Positions 12,132 to 23,126 of a DNA stretch of 64,000 bases are shown piece by piece. The stretch is from Carallia brachiata (lineage: Eukaryota > Streptophyta > Magnoliopsida > Malpighiales > Rhizophoraceae): the NCBI GenBank assembly GCA_021464245.1, contig JADCRB010000029.1, forward strand, positions 372,001 to 436,000, given 5' to 3'. Within the stretch, counting starts at the first letter, position 1. Every line of letters begins with the position of its first letter. The notes below the pieces were generated by a model, which saw nothing but the letters and a program-made list of their open reading frames with translations, had not been told where the DNA came from and did not search any database. A program made the position numbers and the translations under genes.

Positions 12132-12500
12132 ATGAGGCTGCTTACCCACAACATGCTGTCCTCGAATATAAAGGGAGTGGCCAACGGCTTCCCACTCCGA
12201 ATCGAGGTAGAGAAAATGATTGAGAAGCAAGTTGAATTCAACCCCGATTTTCTCAAAAACGTGTTTTCCAAGATCGAGTGGAAAGCCCTTGTCGATGCTG
12301 CTCGAACGTTGGGCTATGCCGAGCTCCCGGAGGAGGCCGACTCGTCTATGCTCGGCTCGGATGAGTTTCTGAGAAGGTTTCACCATGCACTCCTAGAGCT
12401 CCACCTGGAGGAAGGGGCTTTGGTTTGTCCGGAGACGGGTCGCAAGTTTCCAGTTAACAAGGGAATTCCCAATATGCTTCTTCATGAGGATGAGGTTTAG
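12132..12500 (+). CDS. TRM112: TRM112-like multifunctional methyltransferase subunit
   Basis: Encodes 122 residues, a normal length for the family. The N-terminus MRLLTHNMLSSNIKGV and the C-terminal EEGALVCPETGRKFPVN followed by KGIPNMLLHEDEV are hallmark TRM112 segments. The protein is a small zinc-ribbon/helical cofactor that binds and stabilises several methyltransferases modifying tRNA, 18S rRNA and release factor eRF1 in nucleus and cytosol. Only one Cys is present, so the four-Cys zinc site of the yeast protein is absent. The start was chosen at 12132 because the conserved MRLLTHN begins there; upstream in-frame sequence is probably intron and leader. The coding part has no intron. It is intact, with a telo-box promoter upstream. 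Plants often have two copies. Confidence 0.93.
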   Translation: MRLLTHNMLSSNIKGVANGFPLRIEVEKMIEKQVEFNPDFLKNVFSKIEWKALVDAARTLGYAELPEEADSSMLGSDEFLRRFHHALLELHLEEGALVCPETGRKFPVNKGIPNMLLHEDEV

Positions 12501-13340
12501 CAAAACCCGAACTTGTTCAACAAGGGGTTTGGGGTTTTTGAGGTTCTGACTTCTGAGAGCTTTGGGCACACCACACAGCAAGTTCTGAAATATGGTTACT
12601 AAAGAAACATTGTGACTTTTGGTGTTGCGGCTTGAAGTTACTTGAATTTCTGTATTATTCAATTCAGGTTATCTATCCTTATCAATTTTTCTTTTTTCCT
12701 TTCTCAACTTCGCGAAACTATATCTGTGAATGGTTTGTAATGCATCAAGTGGACTGGAGACTGAATGAGTCCCCTTTGTTAACCGCCTTGCTGAAAAGGC
12801 AACCATATTTTATGGTTGATACAATATGATTTATTTTGTTATTTTTTTAAAATTTAATTATTTAATTATTTATATTATTTTAAAATTATTTAAATTAAAT
12901 TATCAAATTTTTCCTTTTGCTGTAATCACGTTCTCGTTCATATTAAAACTTGTTTTAGCTTTTTTTTTTGGGGGGGGGGTCTAGAGAAAGGCCTCATCCC
13001 GCGAAACTGAGATTTGAAAGATCCCCGCCTCCTCTCTCACACTGGGAAATGACTAACTGTGCTAGAAAGCTGTTAATTCTTATTTACATCTTCCTTTTTT
13101 GGATATATATACTATTTACATTTTTTTTTTGGTTTAAATATTATTTACATCTTCCTTGCTCTGTAGTCACGTCTACATGTCACTCTGGCTGTTTCAGTCG
13201 AGTTTACAGAGGCAGTCCAAGACCAAAAGGCGAAAGGCTAAGGGGACTAGGCCTGAAGGGCTTGGGCCCGTTAGACCCATTTTTTCAACTTGTAAGATCC
13301 ATATCAATTGGCATGGTCAAAACTTTCCTGGATTGAGGCA
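12501..13340. other. 3' flank of the TRM112-like gene and intergenic DNA
   Basis: About 160-330 bp after the stop is likely 3' UTR. Beyond that are AT-rich DNA and a G-run at 12971-12980. The open frames at 12968-13362 resemble no known family. Confidence 0.4.
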
Positions 13341-13344
13341 GCAG

Positions 13345-13585
13345 CTTGGCTGCATTAGTTAGAGGTATTATCCTCCAACTAACTAGGCTTGTTGCCTCGC
13401 TATCCCTACCCTAATTAGTTAGTCTCCGGCTCCTAATGATTACTTGTGAGATAATTGACTGCAAGCGAATGGATAGCTATATAAATGGCCGAATGCAAGG
13501 AATATGCCTGTGTATTGTTGAGCAGAATATAAATGCTCTGTAATCGAGGGAAGAAGGTTGAGAGCGGTATAGACTCCAGTACATG
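13345..13585 (+). repeat. Possible LTR-like fragment
   Basis: Repeated AGTTAG / CTAACTA words are followed by TATATAAATGGC (13480-13491) and then a short leader-like stretch with AATATAAATG and TGTAATCGAGG. The layout resembles the promoter part of a small plant LTR. No paired LTR, primer-binding site or target duplication was found, so this is tentative. Confidence 0.25.
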
Positions 13586-15402
13586 CATTGCATGGTTGTC
13601 AAAATTGTGATTCGGATCGTAAGGTCGTATAATCCCTTGATCGCATATCAGCTAAACGATTTAAATCACTTTCATAATCATTTTAAGGTAAGATCTGTTC
13701 AGAATCGCGAATTAAATCATGAGATCGGTGAGAAATGTTATTTTCAAGTGTTCTTTTGTTTTCGCGATGATACTTTCAACTGTAAAAAGGGCAACATGGA
13801 TCTCGAAGCCTTACTCTCGGACCCTTTTTCTTTCTTCCCTCTCTTTTACTTTCTACTGAGCTTACTGAAGTTATTTAAAACTAAAATTTAAATTTGAATG
13901 AACCTTATTCTAAAACATAAAATGTAAACATTACATATGATTTGCCATGAAAAAATTTCTTTTTGAAAATTTTTTTCTAAAACAGTACAAAAAATATTTT
14001 AAATTTTTTAATGAGTGTGTATACTTCTTAATATATAATTTTTTTAAAAAAAAATTAATTACTTTTGTATTGGGCTTAGTACATATGATGCACCTATGCT
14101 CGGCGCACTTAACATAACATCAGACTTGTCACAGTTCACAAAGTAATTTCATGGTGCCACGAACCTATGGAGAAAATGTTGAAGAAGCACCACATAACTA
14201 TGAGAATTATGATGACCATATAAATCAAGGAGATAATCACAATTAATGTTGTTAATTAAGAATAATGATATATAATTTTATGTTTTATGCTTGAATTTTA
14301 ATTTAAAAAACTTATGGAATGCTTAAAACATATAAATTACATTTCAATTGATATTTTTTATTTTGTTTTTTTAATTTCAGTAAAATCTTATGATTCTAAG
14401 ATCCGATCTTATGATTCAATTCTGACGTTTCCAAAACGATCTTAGATAGAATTCCCATTTGAACAACCTTGATGCGTTGTTGATATTGCCAATGTGCTTG
14501 AAGCAATTGATAGGCTTTGGAACCTTTGTGAGCAAAGGTCGAATCTGTTTTGTGATTTTTCTCAACTGTTCGTCTAAAATTGAGCGGATGATTCAATAAA
14601 GGTTTCAAATAGCGAGGGGCGGTTATATTGATTGCTGTCAAAAGTCACTGTTTTAAATAGCCGATTCCAGGGGACACTGCAATGGCCGCAATCGTGCCAG
14701 CCATTGGAGCCAACGCGGGGCACTATTCTACCCATTGAAGTGTCTCGGCAATTTTCAAATTTCAGGCTGTTGTTTGGATCCTGAGCGAGATAAAAAGTAG
14801 AGGTAACAAAGAAACGGATTAGTTCAGACTCAGATTTAGTATCAGACTCTTAAAGTTATTGAAATTTTCACTAAATACAAATAGGATTAAATTATCTTAT
14901 TCAAGAGCTTTTGTCATCTAGAAATTTCAACAGAAACCGACTCACTATTATTGCTCCCTGTTTACTTCCCTGGTCTCGTCTCATCCATATCGCCATCTAT
15001 CTTCAAGTGCCACGTCCTTACCTTCATTCTCTCGCTAATGCTATTGCAAATGCAGATTTTAAAAAAGCAGACAAGTTGAAGAAAATTAAGAATGTAAATG
15101 AGCAATTAAAAAAAAAAATGCGAGTAGCTGGGGTGATATTATTAAACTTTTTTATTTTAACTTTTTTATTATGATGCAATATTAAAAAAGCAGATGAAAG
15201 ATTATATGTGGACCTTTTAAAGTTAATTTCTGTAATATTCTCTTCAACTTACTTTTGAAAGCTTTTAACAAAAATATCTACTTTTGTCTTTTTTTTTTTT
15301 TTTTTGTCTTTTTGTTCATTCAATCTTTAACCTTTCAGTCAAAAAAAAAAAAAAAAAAAAAAAACAAAAAAGGGAGATTTTAAGTCCGGGCAAAAGCTAT
15401 CC
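13586..15402. other. Repeat-rich intergenic DNA, unresolved
   Basis: A left segment starting GGTTGTCAAAATTGTGATTC (about 13590) and a right segment near 14400-14475 share reversed words (GGTTGTTCAAAT, GATCGGATC). This hints at a decayed DNA transposon, but no target duplication confirms it. Long A and T homopolymers lie near 15290-15370. No gene was recognised. Confidence 0.3.
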
Positions 15403-16306
15403 TGTAAACATTAAAATAAAAAAAAAATGAAAAAGAAAAAAAAAAATCAATAGTCGACTTATTCCTTTCACATGTGTGCTTTTACACGGAAAAATCGATT
15501 TATTTCTTTCTCACGCATGCTTTCACACCGAAAAGTCAGAAAAGTCGACTTATTCCTTCTCACGCGTGCTTTCACACAGAAAAGTCGACTTATTCCATTT
15601 ACATGGAAAAGTCGACTTATGCTTTTTACACGCATGCTTTCACACGAGAAGGGAAATCCTATAAATAGGTTCCTGCCCCTTAGTTCAAAACATATTCAGC
15701 AAATCTGTAAACAGAAAAATTTAGAGAATTTGAGAGAAAAAGAAAATTTCTCCTTTTCTTACGTACTTTTACTCTGCAGTATACTCTTCTAACTTCTTTT
15801 TGAGAGATATTTCAGGGGTAAAGCCCAAAAAATTTGTTGTTTCCATATCTAAAGTTATTTTTAAATTTATATTCTCGGATCGCTGTAGATCTAAATTTAT
15901 GAGAATATAGATTTAAAAATATCAAATTACTACAAATTCAGCTGAGATTAAGTCTCATACGGCCCTCAGCAAAATCCATGCAACTTATCCGAGAACAAGT
16001 CCCTTCGACCCTCGGTGAAATTAAGCCAAATCAGCTCAGATCTGGTCTCTACGGTTCTTAACTGTAGTCAAAACGTCCAAATCAGATCCGGTTTCAGTCT
16101 ACCCAGTTTAAGAAAAAGCTGTGGAAATTATTTCTGTTAAGATCAAACTCGTGCAGCCCTTGACCGAGTCAAAAACGAAATACTAATCAGAGGATCTACG
16201 GAAATTGACCCCACATAAATTTTTTTTTATTTTTACAATTTTTATTTATAATTTATTTTATATTTTTAAATTTAAATTATTTTAAACTTGTAATTTAGGC
16301 TTTAGG
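15403..16306 (+). repeat. Solo LTR, related to the Ty3/gypsy element at 53.7-63.7 kb
   Basis: It starts TGTAAACATTAAAATAAAA, like the LTRs at 53746 and 63041 (TGTAAACTAATAATTAAAA). About 360 bp from 15945 onward is clearly homologous to their R/U5 region (shared CATACGGCCCTCAGCAAAAT, CTTATCCGAGAACAAGTCC and GATCTACGG). The U3 part is unrelated: it has a tandem array (15454-15650) and TATAAATAGG at about 15661. No internal coding region or second LTR is adjacent, so it is a solo LTR formed by recombination or a remnant. Flanks TATCC and TACTCC are only an imperfect target duplication. Confidence 0.7.
15454..15650 (+). repeat. Tandem repeat in the U3 of the solo LTR, five units of about 27-50 bp
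   Basis: Each unit begins TCGACTTAT or TCGATTTAT. Most units continue with TTCTCACGC and GTGCTTTCACAC and end GAAAAG. Unit lengths differ and one unit is shortened. Repeats at this place in an LTR are commonly enhancer-like; that role is inferred. Confidence 0.65.
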
Positions 16307-17350
16307 TACTCCTCCACGCAATCAACGCTGTCACACTGATGACTGACCCCGATGCGCGTACTCATATAAGAATTATATGGAAACCGCATTAGTTACGCAT
16401 AAATGATGCGAATCACGCGCCGTACCCCTCTGGAATTGAGCCATTGGTACTCACCACTTTGTGCCTTGTGTCCATAACGTTCACGCCAAGGCGGCCCCAT
16501 TAATTATGCTGCCGTTCTCCCGCACCACACACTTGTGGTTCATTTTCTTCCATCGGCATGGGTACAAGTTTTTTCAATGAAGGATTCTCAGAGGGGGCAC
16601 CGCCCACCCACCATCGACTCTCTCATTCCCACCTTTCCGACCTTCACTTTGGTGCCAGTGCCTTGGACTTCACCCACAATATCATTTGTCAACAGAAACT
16701 AATTTTCTTATTATTGTTGATTTCAAAATCAAAAGTTAAAGATCTGATTTATTTATTGAAAAAAAAAACTCGAAAATTAACTGGTGGCTACTTCATCCAA
16801 CTAATTGGTATATGAGATAATCATAAACATTATGTGAGTATTTGATCAACCCTAACAAAAAATTTGGTTTCGGCTTTGTCTTTAAAGACCCAGTAACTTG
16901 ATTACTTGTGATTCCACATGTGGCCTTTTTAATTAATTAATTCTAATTGAGACTCGAATTATAAAGACAATTATAGTACTAATTAACCTATAGTTTATTG
17001 ATATGTGTGGTCTTCTAATTATATTAAATTTTCCACCTCAATAATTGGCTAGGGATTCTCAAGATCTAGGCACTTATCCTCGAGATATTAATTTTTAATA
17101 TTATAAAGCCAATTAAAGATTATTAGAATCTAAATATTCTCTTGTAATATCGAGAGGTTACATTTTGCTAATGGAAGAGACTGGAAAGTGCACGTGAGTA
17201 AAGCTACAATAAGGAACATAGTTTACTTTGTACCGAGTGATAATCCACAGTATTTCGAGCTTACAGGCGAAACAAAGGATATTCAGGATAAAGTTGAATG
17301 GATTCCATGCATCACAATTCGATCCATTGCCAAATTCTCAATACGCCAGC
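16307..17350. other. Intergenic DNA without recognised features
   Basis: A 85-codon open frame at 16558 has no recognisable family. The remainder is AT-rich. Confidence 0.45.
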
Positions 17351-19184
17351 GTTAATTTTAATAATACAACTATACAAAAAAAATACAGATAAGTTATTAG
17401 ATGTATTTAAATAGATCGCATGTTTGCTTATATTCTTTTAAAATAAGTTATGTAATAATGCTCTTCAAAGAATTAGCTAGTCAGCAGTTCCATAATGCTT
17501 GAATTCTTAAAGTAGGCATCAACTTATTTTAGCTCGAAAAAAGTTGTCCGATTAATGGTACACAATCAAAGCTTCAATTTTTCAAATTTGTTTCCCAAAG
17601 TATGCAATTCGAAGCATTGGGCACAATTATTAGTTACTAGTGGACGTGCAAAGCATGCAATCAATGAGCTTAGTTAATACATATGAGAAAAACAATTATA
17701 ATAAATAAAAAATGAAACAGAGAAAATGTAAAATAATAATATTATCCTTCTCGTGAAATCATATATATATATACATTTAACAGAACAAGATGTAACTTTT
17801 GAGGAGAGTTTGTGAGTTCAAAACTACATTAAATTTTTACAAAATATGGAATTTAATACAAGAAATTAAAAGTTCACAAATAATAGTTCCCTTTTCTATT
17901 GTGAACAGAATTTTATTTTTGCTTTTGTATAAGATCTTGCATCAAATATATTAAATATTTGTAAAAACAACTAAATACATGCCTGAAATTAAGTCATTTT
18001 TTCTATTTTTTTTTTTCATAATGCTTAGCAAACAAAATAGTGGCATAAATAACTTTTCATTTTTTTATTTCCTTCTAATATGATAATGCCAATATATATT
18101 TCAATCACTTCCGTAATTTCTCCTTTTAGTTTAGAATTTTTCACTTTTGTATAAATCATTTTTGTCTTCATATAAGAGCGTTTTAAACCCACATATGTAC
18201 CTAAAAATCACTTTATTACTGATGAATTAACTGGGTAGTGAGTGCCAATTTTATAATACAAACGCCACCGTCTCACTATGAACATGTCGGTAAATCTTAT
18301 GAGGATCTTCTATTCGTCCGGCATTAAAAGCCAATTAAGTTGAATTGTTGATGCAAAGACAGTTGTCGAGTTAATTAATGACCAAGGGCTGTCAATTTGT
18401 CATATAACAATTGAGAGGACTGCTTCTTGTGACTCTTTATCACCTGTCATTTTCTTCTTCCCTCCCACAAACATAATTGCGCACAGTCATCACGCAGTTG
18501 TCGTCCATCTGCAGCGAGCAAGTGGTAACGCCAATAACATCTTGGGGGTCCTATTGGAAAGAGTCATAGACGAGATTAAGTAGACGAAAAATAAATTAAA
18601 CATATTTTTTATATAATTAATTAGTTTATTTAGTCTATTTCTTTTTTCACTAAATACCGTTCACCTATATTCTTTTTATTGAAAATTGCTTGGCAGAAAG
18701 TTTCAAGATTCGCAAAATATGGTTGGCTGGCTAAAGTTATTGGGAACATGAATAAACACTTTTTTTTGTTTTTTTCATGAAATAAAAAGTTAGGAGTAGT
18801 GTCCAGCTAGACAGTATAAACCTTTGTTGGAGCCAGCGGAGTCAATAATAACTTATTGGCAACTCGAAATTAAACTAAAATAATTGTAGTCTTATATTCA
18901 TAAAAAACAATTAATCATTTCTTAAATAATTTTTTAAATTATCTACTTTGCCACATTTGAAAGAAAGTTCATAGACGGTTTTGGTCACCAGAGACCAAAA
19001 CCACTGCCGACCTGCGTACGTCATTGGTGATCAAAGTCCCCCCAGAGTTGCGTTTGCTAGCCCTTTGACACCAAACAAAAGTCAATCCCACGCGGCACCT
19101 TTGTTTTAATAAACTGGTACCCAGCCAACAATTTGCCAGCTACCTAGCCACCCTCACCAGGCAGCCACTGATCCTTAACGCCCT

Positions 19185-19192
19185 TATAAATA
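19185..19192 (+). promoter_or_regulatory. TATA box of the EXORDIUM-like gene
   Basis: TATAAATA lies 137 bp upstream of the ATG. It is conserved, with matching surroundings, in unit B (27201-27210 region), so the promoter was part of the duplicated block. Confidence 0.6.
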
Positions 19193-19328
19193 CCACTTAC
19201 AAGCCCAGTCTCTGATCTCATCAGTCATAATTTGTCATCACTAGAAAGAAATCCAAAAACAACAACATTCGCCAATTCTCTCACTTTAATTAACCTCTTA
19301 TTAGACTTCTTTAATTAGTCCCTTTTTC

Positions 19329-20258
19329 ATGGCTTGCATAATTTATCATTTCACCACCAGCTTCGCTTCACTTCTTGTACTTTTTTTGCTTCTTCTCAGT
19401 CCTCCTGCATTGGCCACAACAAGAAAGCTTGCAGCTTTGGTCCAAGAACAGCCTCTTGTGCTCAAGTATCACAATGGCCCACTTCTCAAAGGCAACGTCA
19501 CCCTCAATCTCGTATGGTACGGCAGTTTCTCACCGGCCCAGCGGTCCATTATCGTTGACTTTCTCAACTCTCTCAATTCTAGAAAAAATCCCAGCCCTTC
19601 AGTCTCCTCGTGGTGGCAAACGACTGCGAGTTACAGAGGCGGTCCCTGCACCATCACTGTAGGGAATCAAGTCCTGGACGAGAATTACTCTCTGGGAAAG
19701 TTCCTGAAAACGCCACAGATTGTGGCTTTGGCGTCCAAAGCTGGCCACGGTAAAAACACGGTGAATTTCGTTTTTACTGCCGCTGACGTGGCTGTGGATG
19801 GGTTCTGCATGAGTAGGTGCGGGACCCACGGAGCAGGTCAGGGTGAAACTGCTAAATTTGCCTACGCGTGGGTGGGTGATTCGGTGACTCAGTGTCCCGG
19901 ACAGTGCGCGTGGCCTTTTCACCAGCCTCTTTATGGCCCACAAACTCCACCGTTAGTCGCCCCCAACGGCGACGTCGGTCTTGACGGCATGATCATAAAC
20001 GTAGCCACGGTTTTGGCAGGGACCGTGACCAATCCCTTCAATGATGGATACTTCCAGGGACAAGCTGACGCACCGCTCGAGGCTGTGAGCGCGTGCACAG
20101 GTATTTTCGGTAAAGGCTCTTATCCTGGATATCCAGGCGAATTGTTGGTGGACAAAACGACCGGGGCGAGCTACAACGCGTTTGGTATCAACGGACGCAA
20201 GTATCTGCTTCCAGCAATGTGGGACCCGCAAACGTCCACGTGCAAAACCATTGTGTGA
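19329..20258 (+). CDS. EXO: EXORDIUM-like (PHI-1 family) secreted protein
   Basis: Intact, intronless frame of 309 residues, normal for the family. Residues 1-29 form a signal peptide (hydrophobic LLVLFLLLLSPPALA). Then come the family landmarks: YHNGPLLKGNVTLNLVWYG (about 47-65), FTAADVAVDGFCMSRCGTHG (about 150-170), [18 protein letters not shown] (about 187-205), then [20 protein letters not shown] (about 208-228), and [20 protein letters not shown] (about 253-272). EXO proteins are apoplastic, respond to brassinosteroid and promote cell expansion; their biochemical activity is not established. Many Cys residues suggest disulfides. The start is the first ATG, directly before the signal peptide. 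A TATA box lies 137 bp upstream. A damaged duplicate lies 8 kb downstream. Gene order suggests the orthologue of Arabidopsis EXO, but an EXL paralogue cannot be excluded. Confidence 0.93.
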   Translation: MACIIYHFTTSFASLLVLFLLLLSPPALATTRKLAALVQEQPLVLKYHNGPLLKGNVTLNLVWYGSFSPAQRSIIVDFLNSLNSRKNPSPSVSSWWQTTASYRGGPCTITVGNQVLDENYSLGKFLKTPQIVALASKAGHGKNTVNFVFTAADVAVDGFCMSRCGTHGAGQGETAKFAYAWVGDSVTQCPGQCAWPFHQPLYGPQTPPLVAPNGDVGLDGMIINVATVLAGTVTNPFNDGYFQGQADAPLEAVSACTGIFGKGSYPGYPGELLVDKTTGASYNAFGINGRKYLLPAMWDPQTSTCKTIV

Positions 20259-21317
20259 CCCTAAAATTAATTGCAAAACAAGTTAATTAGCATGTTGGTT
20301 TATATATTGTGTACATACTATAGAAATATGTATTAGTTTGATTTTGTTCAAAAAGAAAAAAAAAAGTACCGGTTTTGATTTGAATATTTGTAGCCAAGTA
20401 ATGGTTCTAGTGTTACTCTCGGATTCGATTCTCTTTGTCTAGATAATTATAGCAAATGCACGCTAGCATCAACTTGAAAGGCTCCATTCCAATTTCTGTC
20501 TTGAAAGATCCTATTGCCTTGTACTGTACTTTATTTTCGGGTAGCATCCTGAAACTTATGAATGATCCTATTTTACCGATCAAGTGTAACTCAATTAAAA
20601 TTGAAATCATTTTTAAAATTAAAAGTTTTGAGTTTGAGTGATTATTAGAGTCAATTAAAAAAAGAAAAAGAAATGATCTTATTTTTTTACTCATTTTCCA
20701 GTTGTTGTGATTGACTATAAACTTTTTTTTTTTTTGGGTAATCAAACATATGTCCTCCTTGTCCATCGATAACGAAAGATAATAAGGAAAAAGAATCAGG
20801 AAGAAAGAGTAACTTGATGGTCAATAAAATGGAAGTTTACAGTTCTCGTATTTGGACTATGATGAACTAAAAGAAGAAAAGAGAAAAATATATAGATTTT
20901 CCTTAGCCGTATATTTAGCAATGAACGAAGAGGAGAGAAAAAAAATTAAGTAATCATATTCCAATATCGAATGGTTAATTTTTGAACTAATTATTGCAAA
21001 AAATTTGTAGAGTGGTAGATGCTAGCTGGCTCAAGGATAAAGTTCTTACATGCGCCATATAGCAGGCACTTATTTATATTCTTTTAATACGTAAAATAAT
21101 TAACAGTTAATTAATAAATCATTCAAAGAAGAGAAAAAAAAAAAAAAAACAGTCGAATGACACTATAAAGATTGTAAGTATCCTTATCCAAAACTGCATT
21201 CGGCGAGCCAAAGCCCCCGAGTTGGCTGTAGCCGTCCCTCATTGGCTCAATAGTCAACAAAACTGATGTATTCGTATTGACTTGGCTATTGATTTGAGGA
21301 TTATTTAAAATAATTTT
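20259..21317. other. 3' flank of the EXORDIUM-like gene
   Basis: Shares long matching blocks with 29957-32930 in unit B. No second gene is present. Confidence 0.6.
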
Positions 21318-21610
21318 TTAACAAGAAAAAAATTGTTCAAAAATTTGTTAGTTATTAAATTTATAAATTGAGGATAAAAGTTATTTATTAATATTTTTAT
21401 CTAAATTTTTTTATAAAAAAAACTCATCAGTCTTTGATGAATCTGAACATAACTCCGTCATAATAGATACAAACGATTACTAAATTTAAAACCTAATATC
21501 TAGCCTACCAAACCTTCAAGAGGGTAAGGAAACCTATATACTCAAATATGAGAGATAAAGTGTTGGAGCGAGAATTCAACTTAAGTTCGAATTTAGGGAT
21601 TCAAACTCAT
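21318..21610. mobile_element. Retroposon-like insertion in unit A with 15-bp target duplication
   Basis: The 293-bp segment is flanked by exact direct repeats ATTTAAAATAATTTT (21303-21317 and 21611-21625). Unit B has a single copy of this word at the same place (about 32927-32941), a natural empty site. The insert ends with GGGATTCAAACTC, resembling a pol III B box, and shares words with 53140-53360. A SINE or other short retroposon is likely; the poly(A) tail is not clear. Confidence 0.6.
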
Positions 21611-22109
21611 ATTTAAAATAATTTTATGTCTTTGTTAAATTGAACGCATATATAATAAAAAATGTAAATATAATTATAAAATGAAAAATAAGTTAAATAA
21701 ATGAAAAAAATATCATTATTATTAATTGCATTTAGTTATATCAATCAAATTTATCAATTAAGATTGTTCGTTTAGGTTAGCTTTACCTTGTTTGTCACTC
21801 AAAACCCAGAGCATTAGCAGAACGCTTACGTTAAACTTGCATTTAAAATGGAGATTGATTACGTTAATTTTAATAACACAAAACTGAAAAAAAAATTATA
21901 GACAAATTATTATATGTAGTTAGATAAATTAAATATTCACTTATATTCTTTTAAAATAAATTATATAATGATACTCTTTAAGAATTAGCTAGTATGAAAT
22001 AAATGTTCAATTTTAATGTATAAATGTAAATATATGTAATATATAATTTTAAAAATAGATTTGATGAAATTATTTTTATAATATATAAATGAGTTTTTTT
22101 CAATTATTA

Positions 22110-22672
22110 TGTAGATAAATTTTTAAACGAGTTATTCACGAATTTAACCAAATTTATTTTTGCTCGGATTAAACTCATTTATTAAATGAATTTTAGATTT
22201 AAACTCATCTATCACTTGTTTAGTTAAATGAATAAACTCAAGTCATGTTCTTACCAAACCAAACTACCGAACTTTTAACGAACGTATTAACTTGCTTGCA
22301 GTTTTAATCACATATAAGTCTTGTCCAAATATGTATATTGAATAAAAGACATAACCCTAAATTGGTAACTATGTATACTAAAAGTTAAACCATACAATTA
22401 AGTATTATTAATACATTAAATGAGTTTACAACGATACATATTTAGCGAATTATTAATGATATATTTTTTGAACTCTAAACTAACTTTAAATAAGTTATTC
22501 AAGAGGCTGAATTGAACGGAACATATTTCTGTTCACGCTCTGCTCATTTATTAAATGAGTTTTATTTTTGAGTTTGTGTATTACTCATTTAGCTAAATAA
22601 ATAAGTCCCAGCTGAATTTTTACCGAGTCAAGTTACCGAATTTTTAATGAACGTATTGGTTCGTTTGTAACC
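22110..22672. repeat. Two diverged copies of a repeat not present in unit A
   Basis: 22110-22300 and 22490-22670 share, in order, CTCATTTATTAAATGA, AGTTAAATGAATAA or AGCTAAATAAATAA, TTTTTAC, CCGAA and TTTTAACGAACGTATT (TTTTTAATGAACGTATT in the second). They replace a segment of unit A. Probably a decayed non-autonomous element; no class was assigned. Confidence 0.4.
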
Positions 22673-23126
22673 CTACATGTAATCAATGAGCTTAGTTAAT
22701 ACATATGAGAAGAACAATTAAAATAAATAAAAATGAAACAGAGAAAATGTAAAATATAATATGAAGCTTCTCGTAAAATCACATATATACATTTAACAGA
22801 ACAAAATGTAAATTTTGAGGAAACTTTGTGAGCTCAAAACTACATTAAATTTTTACAAAATATGGAATTTAATACAAGAAATTAAAAGTTCACAAATAAT
22901 AGTTCCCCTTTCTAATATAAACAGATTTTTTTTTTTTTAATTTTGCTTTTGTATAAGATCTTGCATTAGTGATATTAAATATTTGTAAAAAAAACTAAAA
23001 TACATGCCCGAAATTAAATCATTTTTTCTATTTTTTTTCTTTTCATAATGCTTAGCAAACACAATAGTGCGTAAATAATTTTTCATATTTTTTATTCCCT
23101 TCTAATATGATAATGCCAATTAAGCA

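Larger units (their letters stand above)
17351..21862 (+). repeat. Tandem duplication, unit A (holds the intact EXORDIUM-like gene)
   Basis: Unit A matches 21863-33236 (unit B) in the same order and orientation throughout. The starts match (GTTAATTTTAATAA at 17351 and 21863). So do a block at 17650-18100 against 22675-23120, the promoter and gene (18440-20258 against 26540-29956), the 3' flank (20280-20500 against 29975-30300) and the ends (CACTCAAAACCCAGAGCA near 21800 and 33175). Unit B starts exactly where A ends, as expected for unequal crossing-over. Confidence 0.85.

Noticed and set aside
13590..14475. A complete DNA transposon with GGTTGT ends
   Set aside because: The ends match only partly and no target duplication could be found, so it is mentioned only as unresolved.
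15454..15650. CRISPR-like regular repeat array
   Set aside because: The units are directly adjacent, of uneven length and without unique spacers, and they lie in the U3 of a plant LTR.
19599..20276. Minus-strand frames opposite the EXORDIUM-like gene
   Set aside because: They are shadows of a GC-rich coding region; the + strand protein is clearly the real one.
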